DNA of 57,677 nucleotides, taken from Hydrogenophaga sp. (lineage in GTDB: Bacteria > Pseudomonadota > Gammaproteobacteria > Burkholderiales > Burkholderiaceae_C). The DNA lies in assembly GCF_030656115.1 (NCBI RefSeq), contig NZ_JAUSOO010000034.1, positions 1-57,677 on the forward strand. The letters are read 5' to 3'. The notes beneath the pieces are model-generated. The model had not been told where the DNA came from. It was given only the letters and a program-made list of their open reading frames with translations, and ran no database searches. Within the stretch, counting starts at the first letter, position 1. The number at the start of each line of letters is the position of its first letter. The translations under genes and the position numbers were made by a program. Shown here piece after piece: positions 41,762-50,064 of this stretch.

Positions 41762-42991
41762 ATGACCTCCGCCACCCTGAACGCCGCTGTGCCCATCCAT
41801 CCCGTGCCCTTGAAACAAGACGCCGCCATCATTGGCCTGGTGGGCTTGGCCCACGGCACCTCGCACTTCTCCCACCTGCTGCTGGCGCCGCTGTTTCCCG
41901 TGTTCATGCGCGACTTCGGGCTGAGCTTTTCCGATGTGGGTCTGCTCATGAGCATCTTTTTCGTGATCTCGGGCTCGGGCCAGGCCATGGCCGGCTTTGT
42001 GGTGGACCGCTTGGGTGCCCGTCCGGTGCTCTTTTCGGCCGTCGGCCTGTTCCTGCTGGCGGCGCTGGCGGCCTCTCAGGCCACTGGGTACGGCGGCCTG
42101 GTGCTGGTGGCCATACTGGCGGGCCTGGGCAACGCACCGTTTCATCCGGCCGACTTCACCATCCTGAACCAGCGCGTCTCAGCCGCGCGCCTGGGTCACG
42201 CCTTCAGCGCGCACGGCCTCACCGGCAACCTGGGCTGGGCGCTGGCGCCGGTGTTTCTGGTGGGCATCACCGCACTGGCCGACTGGCGGGTGGCCTATTA
42301 CGCGGCAGCGCTGCTGTATGCGGGCGTGCTGGGCCTGCTGTATTGGCAGCGCGACAAGCTGCGCACCGAGGTGGCGGTGCGCCATGCCGACGCGCCCAAA
42401 GGCGCTGAGCTGGCCTACCTGAAGCTGCCCGTGGTGTGGTGGTGCTTTGCGTTTTTTCTGCTGTCCACCATGACGCTGGCGGTGGTGCAGAGTTTTGCCC
42501 CTTCCATCCTGAAAGCCGTGCACGGCGTGAGCATGGAGGCGGCCACCTTCACCATCAGCGCTTACATGCTGTGCGGTGCCGTGGGCATGCTGGTGGGGGG
42601 TTTTGTCGCCGCTTATGGACAGAGCCTGCGCTGGTCCAGCGACCGCGTGGTGGCTGTGTCCATGTCCATCGGCGCGCTCTTGCTGCTGTTGTGCGCCACC
42701 GGCTGGCTGGGCGCCGTGGGCACCATGGTGGCGCTTGCCGCCACCGGCTTTGCGGTGGGCGTGGGCGGCCCCAGCCGCGACATGATGATCAAGAAGGCCA
42801 CCCCCAAAGGCGCCACCGGCCGCGTCTACGGCACCGTGTATTCGGGGCTGGACGTGGGCTTTGCCATTTCGCCGCTGGTGTTCGGCGGTTTCATGGACCG
42901 GGGTTGGTACGCGCTCACCCTGGCCGGGGCAGCGCTGGTGCTGGCCATTTCTGTTTACGCTGCCGTGGGCGTCGGGCGCAGAACCAACTGA
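41762..42991 (+). CDS. MFS transporter, Fsr (fosmidomycin-resistance)-like
   Basis: A 409-residue major-facilitator protein with 12 helices. DAAIIGLVGLAHGTSHFSHLLLAPLFPVF and DFGLSFSDVGLLMSIFFVISGSGQ at the start, and the motif A-like FVVDRLGARPVL, match the Fsr branch; GNAPFHPADFTILNQRVSAARLGHAFS is also typical. It is a drug or metabolite efflux candidate, divergent from its AraC regulator, and 18 bp upstream of a TPP-dependent enzyme gene with which it may be cotranscribed. Confidence 0.87.
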   Translation: MTSATLNAAVPIHPVPLKQDAAIIGLVGLAHGTSHFSHLLLAPLFPVFMRDFGLSFSDVGLLMSIFFVISGSGQAMAGFVVDRLGARPVLFSAVGLFLLAALAASQATGYGGLVLVAILAGLGNAPFHPADFTILNQRVSAARLGHAFSAHGLTGNLGWALAPVFLVGITALADWRVAYYAAALLYAGVLGLLYWQRDKLRTEVAVRHADAPKGAELAYLKLPVVWWCFAFFLLSTMTLAVVQSFAPSILKAVHGVSMEAATFTISAYMLCGAVGMLVGGFVAAYGQSLRWSSDRVVAVSMSIGALLLLLCATGWLGAVGTMVALAATGFAVGVGGPSRDMMIKKATPKGATGRVYGTVYSGLDVGFAISPLVFGGFMDRGWYALTLAGAALVLAISVYAAVGVGRRTN

Positions 42992-43009
42992 TGACCGTAC
43001 CGCTGCACA

Positions 43010-44725
43010 ATGGCAGCCATGACACAAAAACCCGCTGGCCACCTGCTCGTTGAATGCCTGATCGCCCAAGGCGTGACCCACGCTTTTGGCGTGCCGGGTG
43101 AAAGCTACCTGGCCGTGCTTGACGGCTTTCACGCGCACACCGACCGCATCCGTTTCGTGACCAACCGGCAAGAAGGTGGCGCAGCCTTCATGGCCGAAGC
43201 CCAGGGCAAACTCACCGGCCGCCCCGGCGTGTGTTTCGTGACCCGAGGGCCGGGTGCCACCAACGCCTCCATCGGCCTGCACACCGCCTTTCAAGACAGC
43301 ACACCCCTGGTGCTGTTTGTGGGCGACGTGGCCAGCGACGCGCGCGACCGCGAGGCCTTTCAGGAGGTGGACTACCTGAGCTTTTTCGGCCCCAGCACCA
43401 AAGGCATGGCCAAGCGGGTGGAACGCATCGACGACGCCCGCCGTATTCCGGAATACGTGGCCCGCGCCTTTGCCACCGCCCTGAACGGCCGGCCCGGCCC
43501 GGTGGTGCTGGTGCTGCCCGAAGACATGCTGACCCAAACTGTGGACGCCACGCCGCTGCCGCGCGCAGAGCCGGTGCAAGCCTGGAGCGACCCGGGGGCG
43601 CTGCGCACCCTGCGCGCACTGCTGCTGCAGGCCGAGCGTCCGCTGGTATTGGCCGGCGGTGGCGGCTGGACACCGCAGGCGGCGGCGGCCTTGCAGCGCT
43701 TTGCTGAAAACTGGCAACTGCCAGTGGCCAACACGTTTCGCTTTCAAGACTGCTTTGACAACCACCACGCCCAGTACGCGGGCGATGTGGGCCTGGGCAT
43801 CAACCCGGCGCTGGCCGCACGTGTGCGCCAGAGCGACCTGCTGATCGCCATCGGCCCACGCTTGGGCGAAGCCACCACCGCTGGCTACACGCTGATCGAA
43901 GCGCCCTGCCCCAGGCAAAAGCTGGTGCATATCCACGCCAGCGCCGAGGAGCTGAACCGCGTGTACCAGGCCACGCTGGCCATCAACGCCACCATGAACG
44001 CGGCTGCGCGCAGCCTGGAAGTGCTCACCGCACCACCTGGCGTGGCCTGGGGCCAGTGGACACAGGCCTGCCATGCCGACTACGAGGCCAATGTGGACGT
44101 GGCCAACGGCGGCACCGTGCTGCCCGGCACCATCGACATGCCCGCCCTCATCCACACGCTGCAACGCCATTTGCCCCTTGATGCGGTGCTCACCAACGGC
44201 GCAGGCAACTTCGCCAGCTGGCTGCACCGGTTCTTCAAATACCACGGCATGGCCAAAGGGCTGAAAACCCAACTGGCACCCACCAACGGCGCCATGGGCT
44301 ACGGCGTGCCGGCCGGCATTGCGGCAGCCATCCTCACCGGCCGCACCGCCTTCACCATCACCGGCGACGGCGATTTTTTGATGAACGGCCAGGAGCTGGC
44401 CACCGCCGTGCAGCACGGTGCCAAGACCATCATCCTGCTGCTGAACAACGGCAGCTACGGCACCATCCGCATGCACCAGGAACGCGAATACCCCACGCAC
44501 GTGAGCGGATCCCACCTGCGCAACCCCGACTTTTGCGCCCTGGCGCGCGCCTACGGCTACGCGGCCGAGTGCGTCACCCACAGCGCCGAATTTGAACCCG
44601 CCCTGCTGCGGGCTCTGGCCGCTCCCACCGGCACGCTCATTGAAGTGCAGCTCGACCCGGAGGTCATCACCACCCGCGGCACACTGAGCGCCATTCGCGA
44701 CAACGCGCTCCAAGCTCGGGCCTGA
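43010..44725 (+). CDS. Thiamine-pyrophosphate-dependent enzyme, acetolactate synthase-like
   Basis: A 571-residue TPP enzyme with the three domains of acetolactate synthase/oxalyl-CoA decarboxylase relatives: N-terminal PYR domain with the cofactor-activating Glu (TNRQEGGAAF, E55), a central domain, and the C-terminal PP domain with GDGDFLMNGQELATA and LLNNGSYGTIRMHQE (the GDG...NN metal-diphosphate motif). No regulatory subunit gene is nearby, so a catabolic TPP enzyme rather than biosynthetic IlvB is likely. ATGs at 43010 and 43019 are both possible starts. The upstream MFS gene hints at uptake or export of a related keto acid. Confidence 0.85.
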   Translation: MAAMTQKPAGHLLVECLIAQGVTHAFGVPGESYLAVLDGFHAHTDRIRFVTNRQEGGAAFMAEAQGKLTGRPGVCFVTRGPGATNASIGLHTAFQDSTPLVLFVGDVASDARDREAFQEVDYLSFFGPSTKGMAKRVERIDDARRIPEYVARAFATALNGRPGPVVLVLPEDMLTQTVDATPLPRAEPVQAWSDPGALRTLRALLLQAERPLVLAGGGGWTPQAAAALQRFAENWQLPVANTFRFQDCFDNHHAQYAGDVGLGINPALAARVRQSDLLIAIGPRLGEATTAGYTLIEAPCPRQKLVHIHASAEELNRVYQATLAINATMNAAARSLEVLTAPPGVAWGQWTQACHADYEANVDVANGGTVLPGTIDMPALIHTLQRHLPLDAVLTNGAGNFASWLHRFFKYHGMAKGLKTQLAPTNGAMGYGVPAGIAAAILTGRTAFTITGDGDFLMNGQELATAVQHGAKTIILLLNNGSYGTIRMHQEREYPTHVSGSHLRNPDFCALARAYGYAAECVTHSAEFEPALLRALAAPTGTLIEVQLDPEVITTRGTLSAIRDNALQARA

Positions 44726-44866
44726 TCGGCCCTCTCGCCCCTCTCCGCCTCTCAGCCCTTGTCTAAAGTTTGTTGGTCAATAAGTCACAAACCTGGCGGC
44801 ACCCGGACACATCTTTTCGCCAGCCCTACTGCCTAAACTGACATCCACCTTGAAGGAGAGATGATC

Positions 44867-45562
44867 ATGTGGCCAGTCAACCCCATCGAATGGAACAGCA
44901 GTGCTCAGGCGAGCATGTCCCAGCACCTTTTACCGGAACTGAATTCGAGCCACCTGTTGCGGGTGCTGGACGAGATCGACTACGGCATCCTCGTTGTGAA
45001 CACCGATGGCCACATCCTGCACAGCAACCACCTCGCCCGCCACGAGCTGGCAAGCGGCAACGTCATCTTCTCGCACGGGCGCATGCTGATGGGCGCCACC
45101 ACGGAACTCACCGAACAGATTGAACTGGCGGTTGCACACGCTTGCCGGGGGCAACGGCGACTGGTGCTGCTCCCGATCGAAGGACGCGAACTGTCCGCCG
45201 CGTTCATACCGCTGAGCCACCCGCTGGAAACCGACTCGCCGACGGTGTTGGTGCTGCTGTCGCGCCAAAACACCTGCGACAACCTGGCCGTGCGCATGTT
45301 TGCGCGCTCGCACGGGCTCAGCTCCAGCGAGGAATCGGTCCTGATCGGTCTGTGCGCTGGTCTTTCGGTGCCCGAAATCGCTCAGTCCAACGGGGTTGCG
45401 CATTCCACGGTGCGCAGCCAGGTGAAATCGCTGCGCGAAAAAACCGCATCCACCAGCGTTCGCCAGCTCATGCGCAGAGTCAGCAGCCTGCCACCGGTGG
45501 TGCCTGCCTTGCGAATCAACCAGCCCATGCGCCACAATGCCACGGAGTTTGCCCACCCGTGA
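44867..45562 (+). CDS. LuxR-type response regulator with PAS-like sensor
   Basis: A 231-residue transcription regulator. The N-terminal part (LLRVLDEIDYGILVVNTDGHILHSNHLARHEL) is PAS-like. The C-terminal LuxR/FixJ helix-turn-helix is LSSSEESVLIGLCAGLSVPEIAQSNGVAHSTVRSQVKSLREKT. The ATG at 44867 is preferred over 44861 because AAGGAG (44853-44858) is then 8 nt away. A Crp/Fnr-type gene follows after 6 bp, so the two regulators are cotranscribed. Targets are unknown. Confidence 0.85.
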   Translation: MWPVNPIEWNSSAQASMSQHLLPELNSSHLLRVLDEIDYGILVVNTDGHILHSNHLARHELASGNVIFSHGRMLMGATTELTEQIELAVAHACRGQRRLVLLPIEGRELSAAFIPLSHPLETDSPTVLVLLSRQNTCDNLAVRMFARSHGLSSSEESVLIGLCAGLSVPEIAQSNGVAHSTVRSQVKSLREKTASTSVRQLMRRVSSLPPVVPALRINQPMRHNATEFAHP

Positions 45563-45568
45563 CACTGG

Positions 45569-46219
45569 ATGCCGCCCAATACCGCCCCGCCGGATACCCC
45601 TCTCCCCAGCCGCCATGTCGAAGCCTTGGCGGCGTTGGGTACACCTCGCCACTTCCGGCGAGGCACTTTGCTGATCCAGGAAGGCGATTTTGGCGACAAC
45701 CTCTTCATCGTCCAACGAGGTCGTTTGCGCTCGTTTCTGGCCGACAACACGGGCAAAGAACTCACGCTGTGCCTGCACGGTCCACTGGATTACGTGGGCG
45801 AAATGTCGCTCGACGGTGGACCCCGCTCCGCCAATGTGGAAGCACTTGAGGCCACGCAGTGCTCGGTGGTTTCCCGCGCCACGCTGTTGGCCTACATCTC
45901 GGCCGAACCCGAGTTTTCGATGGAACTCCTGGCTCGGGTCATTCGACGCGCGCGCCTGGCCACCGAAAGCGCACGCAGTGTTGCGCTGATCGATGTGTAC
46001 GGTCGTCTGGTGCGTTTGCTGAACCAGATCGCGGGTGATTGCAATGCCAACGGTGAACGCGTCTTACAGGAACGCCTCACCCACCAAGCCATGGCGCAGC
46101 ACTTGGCCTGCTCCCGCGAAATGGTCAGCCGCCTGCTCAAAGATTTGGAAACTGGTGGCTACGTGGCGGTACGCGATCGTTGGATCTGGTTGCTCAAACC
46201 GCTGCCTGCGCGCTGGTGA
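45569..46219 (+). CDS. Crp/Fnr-family transcription regulator
   Basis: A 216-residue regulator with a cyclic-nucleotide-binding-like beta-roll (RRGTLLIQEGDFGDNLFIVQRGRLRSFL, YVGEMSLDGGPRSANVEAL) and a C-terminal winged helix (LTHQAMAQHLACSREMVSRLLKDLETGGYV). It lacks the N-terminal cysteine cluster of Fnr, so it is not an Fe-S oxygen sensor; the ligand may be a nucleotide or none. It lies 6 bp after the LuxR-type gene. Confidence 0.88.
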   Translation: MPPNTAPPDTPLPSRHVEALAALGTPRHFRRGTLLIQEGDFGDNLFIVQRGRLRSFLADNTGKELTLCLHGPLDYVGEMSLDGGPRSANVEALEATQCSVVSRATLLAYISAEPEFSMELLARVIRRARLATESARSVALIDVYGRLVRLLNQIAGDCNANGERVLQERLTHQAMAQHLACSREMVSRLLKDLETGGYVAVRDRWIWLLKPLPARW

Positions 46220-46323
46220 TTTCCAGACGACTTGCGCAAAACCGTCGGACCTGGGCGCCCGGCGGACTTGGAGCGCCGAGAGCGAAAATCGGCACCAGCG
46301 AGGCCCGTTTTGCCGCCTTCGCA

Positions 46324-46351
46324 CATGCAGCGCCGCAATGGGCGCTGCATG
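46324..46351. terminator. bidirectional hairpin between convergent crp-like and DsrE genes
   Basis: CATGCAGCGCC (46324-46334) pairs perfectly with GGCGCTGCATG (46341-46351), with a 6-nt loop. It lies between converging stop codons. No strong T-tract is present on either side. Confidence 0.55.
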
Positions 46352-46366
46352 CCAAACCCCAATCCA

Positions 46367-46780
46367 TCAGAATGCCAAGGTGTTCACGCCTGGCTTGAGC
46401 AAATGGGCCGCCACATCGGCCGGCTTGGCCGGGGTCACGCCGTCCATCAGGTCGGTCGGCTTGCGGCCGGTATTGGGCAGGTACAGAGCGCAAACCTCCA
46501 CTTTGGCACCGGCCTTGATGACACCTTGAAGCATCTGCTGCGTGGTCACGTCGCGCGGCTTGAGCTTGGGCAGCTCTTGGCCCACGACAGCGATGTCACC
46601 CGCCTTGTCGCACAGCAGCACGCGCACACTGGCCTTTTGCTCCAACGCCTGGCCTGCAAGCACCAAGCCTGCGCCCTGTGCCATGGCGTTGCCGCTGTGA
46701 ATATTGACGAACAGCTCCTGGGCCTGGGCCACACCGGACAACAACAGGGCGGCGGCGCCCAGGGTGATCAGCTTCTTCAT
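46367..46780 (-). CDS. Periplasmic DsrE-family protein
   Basis: A 137-residue secreted protein. The ATG at 46780 has an AAGGAG ribosome-binding site and is followed by a signal peptide (MKKLITLGAAALLLSGVAQA). The mature part (ELFVNIHSGNAMAQGAGLVLAGQALEQKASVRVLLCDKAGDIAV and GAKVEVCALYLPNTGRKPTDLMDGVTPA) has the DsrE/F alpha-beta fold with cysteines at 57 and 97; DsrE proteins carry persulfide between sulfur enzymes. A CstR-like palindrome lies 82-97 bp upstream of the start. It is neighbour to the SulP permease and a persulfide dioxygenase, which fits a sulfur-trafficking role. Confidence 0.82.
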   Translation of the reverse strand: MKKLITLGAAALLLSGVAQAQELFVNIHSGNAMAQGAGLVLAGQALEQKASVRVLLCDKAGDIAVVGQELPKLKPRDVTTQQMLQGVIKAGAKVEVCALYLPNTGRKPTDLMDGVTPAKPADVAAHLLKPGVNTLAF

Positions 46781-46861
46781 GCGCAAACTCCTTGAAATGA
46801 GGGATAACCGTGAAATCGGGTCGGTGCACCGGCCATCGCCAGCGCAGGACCCATTCTTCAC

Positions 46862-46877
46862 ATACTCACCAGGGTAT
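46862..46877. promoter_or_regulatory. CsoR/CstR-like palindrome upstream of the DsrE gene
   Basis: ATACTC-ACCA-GGGTAT has the same form ATACYC-n4-GRGTAT as the site over the pcm ribosome-binding site. It lies in the promoter region of the minus-strand DsrE gene. No clear -35/-10 pair could be fixed. Confidence 0.5.
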
Positions 46878-46918
46878 CCATGAGAAATCGCAAGTCCTTG
46901 CAAATTTCGGGGTCATGA

Positions 46919-46946
46919 ACGCCAACAGGCGTCCGCCTGTTGGCGT
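46919..46946. terminator. strong hairpin downstream of the SulP gene
   Basis: ACGCCAACAGGC (46919-46930) and GCCTGTTGGCGT (46935-46946) form a perfect 12-bp stem with a 4-nt loop. It lies 49 bp beyond the SulP stop on the minus strand. No T-run follows, so it may terminate weakly or protect the transcript end. Confidence 0.55.
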
Positions 46947-46994
46947 CGAAAGCAAGGCGACCCCCATGCACCGGCTGCACCACGGCGGCCGGCT

Positions 46995-48725
46995 TCACGG
47001 CTGTTCTTCGGTGAGGGCCGAAATAGCCTGGTGGTGCGTGAGAAACACGCGCCCGCTCAGGTGGTGCAGAAAATCGCTGCGCTCCAGCCGGTCCATCACC
47101 GGGCCCTTGACCTCGCTCAGGTGCATCTGCACGCCGGCATCCTTGAGCCGGTGCACGATGGTCTCCAGGCTTTCCAGTGCACTGGCGTCAATGGCGTTGA
47201 TGGCGGTGCACTGCAGCACCACATGGGCAATGGCGGGGTGCGCGGCCACCTGCGCGGCAATGTGGTCTTCCAGGTAACGCGCATTGGCAAAGTACAGGCT
47301 TTCGTCCACGCGCAAGCTGAGCACGCGGGGATGCGTCTGCACCGCATGGCGCAACACGTTGCGGTAGTGCTCGGTGCCCGGTACCCGGCCCACGGTGGCA
47401 ATGTGCGGGCGGCTGGTGCGCCACAGGTACAGCAGCAGCGACGCACTCACGCCCGCGGTGAGCCCAGCTTCCACGCCCCACAGCAGCGTGAGCGAAAACG
47501 TCAGGGCCAGGGCGGTGAAGTCGGCCCGGGCGTAGCGCCAGGTGCGGGTGAACGCACCGAAATCGACCAGCGTGAGCACGGCCACCACAATGGTGGCGGC
47601 CAGCGTGGCCTGCGGCAGGTAATACAGGGCGGGGGTCAGCAACAGGGCCGCCAGCAGCAAGGCGAAGGCGGTAAAAACACCCGCAGCCGGCGTGCGCGCA
47701 CCCGCATCAAAATTGACCACCGAGCGGGAAAAACCCCCGGTGACCGGAAAACCGCCAGTAAGACCGGCTGCGATGTTGCTGGCACCCAAGGCGCGCAGTT
47801 CGGCGTCGGGTTCGATGCGCTCGCGCCGTTTGGCCGCCAGCGACTGCCCCACCGAGACCGACTCCACAAAACCCACCAGGCTGATCAGCAGCGCGGCCAG
47901 GGCCAGCTGTTCGATCTGTGGCCACAGGTCGGCGTTCAGCGCCGGCATGGTCAGCGGCGGCAGCCCCCCGGGCACGGTGCCCACCACCCGCAAGCCGCTT
48001 TCGTCCAGCCGCAAGCCCCAGGCCAGCAGCGTGGTCACCGCCAGCGCCAGCACCGGCGCGGCTTTGGTCACCACATCGGCCACCAGCGGGCCCAGACCCC
48101 AGGCACGCAAACGCGCCTTGAGCGAGCGGCGCACCCACACCAGAAAGGCCAACGCACCCAAGCCAATGGCCAGCGTGGGCACGTGCACCTGCGCCGCGTG
48201 CTGCCACAGGCTGGGCACGAGCTCGGGCAAGGTCTGCCCGGTCAACGGAACGCCCATGAGGTGTTTGAGTTGCGTGGCGGCAATCAGCAAGCCGGATGCC
48301 GACACAAAGCCCGAGATGACCGGATGGCTCAAAAAATGGGCCACAAAACCCAGGCGCAGCACACCCATGGCCAACAGCATGAAGCCGCTGAGCAGCGCCA
48401 GCAAGGCCGCAGCAGCGGCATAGCCCAGGCTGCCCGCTGCGGCCACCGAGCCCAGCGCGGCAGCGGTCACGAGCGATGTCACCGCTGCCGGCCCCACCGC
48501 CAGGGTGCTGCTGGTGCCCAAAACAGCGTACACCACCAACGGTGCCATGCTGGCATACAACCCGGCTTCGGGCGGCAAACCTGCGAGCAAGGCATAGGCC
48601 AGGCTCTGCGGAATCAGCATGAGCGTGACCACGGCGGCCGCCACCGCGTCGGCGCTGAAATGCGCGCGGCTGTAGCCTCGACCCCAATGCAGTATGGGGA
48701 ACCAATGGGCCAGGGGGTGCTTCAT
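46995..48725 (-). CDS. SulP-family anion (sulfate) permease with STAS domain
   Basis: A 576-residue SLC26/SulP transporter. About residues 20-430 are membrane helices beginning DAVAAAVVTLMLIPQSLAYALLAGLPPEAGLYAS, the family signature; FVESVSVGQSLAAKRRERIEPDAELRALG and NIAAGLTGGFPVTGGFSRSVVN are further markers. Residues about 450-570 form the cytoplasmic STAS domain (CTAINAIDASALESLETIVHRLKDAGVQMHLSEV). It moves sulfate, bicarbonate or a similar anion. Lying 48 bp after the persulfide dioxygenase gene on the same strand, it may handle sulfate or sulfite formed from sulfur oxidation. Confidence 0.9.
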   Translation of the reverse strand: MKHPLAHWFPILHWGRGYSRAHFSADAVAAAVVTLMLIPQSLAYALLAGLPPEAGLYASMAPLVVYAVLGTSSTLAVGPAAVTSLVTAAALGSVAAAGSLGYAAAAALLALLSGFMLLAMGVLRLGFVAHFLSHPVISGFVSASGLLIAATQLKHLMGVPLTGQTLPELVPSLWQHAAQVHVPTLAIGLGALAFLVWVRRSLKARLRAWGLGPLVADVVTKAAPVLALAVTTLLAWGLRLDESGLRVVGTVPGGLPPLTMPALNADLWPQIEQLALAALLISLVGFVESVSVGQSLAAKRRERIEPDAELRALGASNIAAGLTGGFPVTGGFSRSVVNFDAGARTPAAGVFTAFALLLAALLLTPALYYLPQATLAATIVVAVLTLVDFGAFTRTWRYARADFTALALTFSLTLLWGVEAGLTAGVSASLLLYLWRTSRPHIATVGRVPGTEHYRNVLRHAVQTHPRVLSLRVDESLYFANARYLEDHIAAQVAAHPAIAHVVLQCTAINAIDASALESLETIVHRLKDAGVQMHLSEVKGPVMDRLERSDFLHHLSGRVFLTHHQAISALTEEQP

Positions 48726-48773
48726 GGATGGAGTCGGTATGGGGGTCTTGGCTGCGTGCCGGGGTGGCCCCGT

Positions 48774-49667
48774 TCAAACCGCGTTGATGGGTATTTTCAG
48801 GTAGGTCACGCCGTTGTCTTCCGCCGGTGGCATCCGGCCGCCCCGCATATTGACCTGCACCGACGGCAGGATCAGCACCGGCATGTCCAGGGTGGCGTCC
48901 CGCTGCTGGCGCATCTGCACAAACTCGGCCTCGGACACGCCTTGGTGCACGTGCACATTGGCCGCCTTCTGGGCACCCACGGTGGTCAGGCATTGCGGTT
49001 CGCGCGCGGTGGGCGGGTAATCGTGGCACAAATACAGCTCGGTGTCGTTCGGCAGGCTGAGCACCTTCTGGATCGATTGGTACAGCGTGCTGGCACTGCC
49101 GCCGGGGAAGTCGCAGCGCGCGGTGCCGTAATCGGGCATGAACAGCGTGTCGCCCACAAAGGCCACGGTGCGTATCGGGTCCACGCTGTGGTCTCGCACC
49201 ACGTAGGTCATGCAAGCCGGTGTGTGGCCGGGTGTGTGCAGCGCTCGCGCCTGCAGGTGGCCAATGGAGAAGCTTTCGCCATCGACCAGCAGACGGTCAA
49301 ACTGGCTGCCGTCGCGGGCGAACTCGGTGCCTGCATTGAAAAGTTTGCCAAAGACGTTTTGCACCGTGGTGATGTGCGAACCAATAGCGGTTTGCCCACC
49401 CAGACGCTGTTGCAAATAGGGGGCCGCTGACAGGTGGTCGGCGTGTACGTGGGTTTCCAGCAACCACTGCACGCTCAGCGCCAGCTCGCCCACCCGGGCG
49501 ATCAGGCGGTCCGCGCTGGCGGTGTCGGTGCGACCCGACTTGGGGTCGTAGTCGAGCACGCTGTCGATCAGGGCGCATTGCCCGGTGGATGCGTCCCACA
49601 CGATGTGGCTGAACGTGGATGTGGCCGGGTCAAAAGACGACTCGATGTGCATACGGGGTGTGTTCAT
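48774..49667 (-). CDS. Persulfide dioxygenase-type metallo-beta-lactamase protein
   Basis: A 297-residue MBL-fold enzyme of the Blh/PDO type that oxidises glutathione persulfide to sulfite. The metal motif is intact (ETHVHADHLSAAPYL: H73, H75, D77, H78); HTPGHTPACMTYV and VAFVGDTLFMPDYGTARCDFPGG supply the remaining ligands; the tail ILPSVQVNMRGGRMPPAEDNGVTYLKIPIN is characteristic of this branch. The ATG at 49667 is chosen because similarity starts there; the frame continues upstream into a region with palindromes. It contrasts with the degenerate MBL protein of the sigma-54 operon. Confidence 0.9.
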   Translation of the reverse strand: MNTPRMHIESSFDPATSTFSHIVWDASTGQCALIDSVLDYDPKSGRTDTASADRLIARVGELALSVQWLLETHVHADHLSAAPYLQQRLGGQTAIGSHITTVQNVFGKLFNAGTEFARDGSQFDRLLVDGESFSIGHLQARALHTPGHTPACMTYVVRDHSVDPIRTVAFVGDTLFMPDYGTARCDFPGGSASTLYQSIQKVLSLPNDTELYLCHDYPPTAREPQCLTTVGAQKAANVHVHQGVSEAEFVQMRQQRDATLDMPVLILPSVQVNMRGGRMPPAEDNGVTYLKIPINAV

Positions 49668-49736
49668 GGCGTTGTTGTTTTGCCTTACCGTACCTGCGTA
49701 CGGCCTGCGGCTTGGCGTCAATCCGGATCTTTTGGG

Positions 49737-49806
49737 TTGGGTACCCAAAACATGGATCAAACAATTTTTCAATCCATGAACAAAGTATGTATACCCGGGG
49801 GAGTTA
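49737..49806. promoter_or_regulatory. palindrome cluster upstream of the persulfide dioxygenase gene
   Basis: Three elements: TTGGGTACCCAA (49737-49748, perfect 12-bp palindrome); CATGGAT...ATCCATG (49751-49757/49772-49778); and ATACCC-GGGG-GAGTTA (49791-49806), a near match to the CstR-like sites at 7754 and 46862. The surrounding gap (49668-50064, about 400 bp) is AT-richer around these elements and otherwise shows no gene. Confidence 0.45.
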
Positions 49807-50064
49807 TCTGTTTGAGAAAAATCAACCGCCTGGTTGCATTTGTTCATCGAGCCGATAGGCGTGCGCCACGCACCGGACAGGGCACGGACAGCCTTGGCTG
49901 GGCGCTTCTCGGGAACGTCCATATCGGGCGTGCGCTCAAGGACGCAAGCGACAAGTAACGCCCATGCCAAGCGCTGGCCGAAGAGCACGCTCAAAGGACG
50001 CGGGGGGGTGTCTCGCAGGGCGGGCCCCCTGCGCAACCCTGCCTGCGCGGTGTGAAGGTCTGGG

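Noticed and set aside
47031..49430. Long open frame on the + strand across the SulP and persulfide dioxygenase genes
   Set aside because: Its residue composition (His/Gln/Arg-rich, no domain) is that of a shadow frame; the minus-strand genes have full family motifs.
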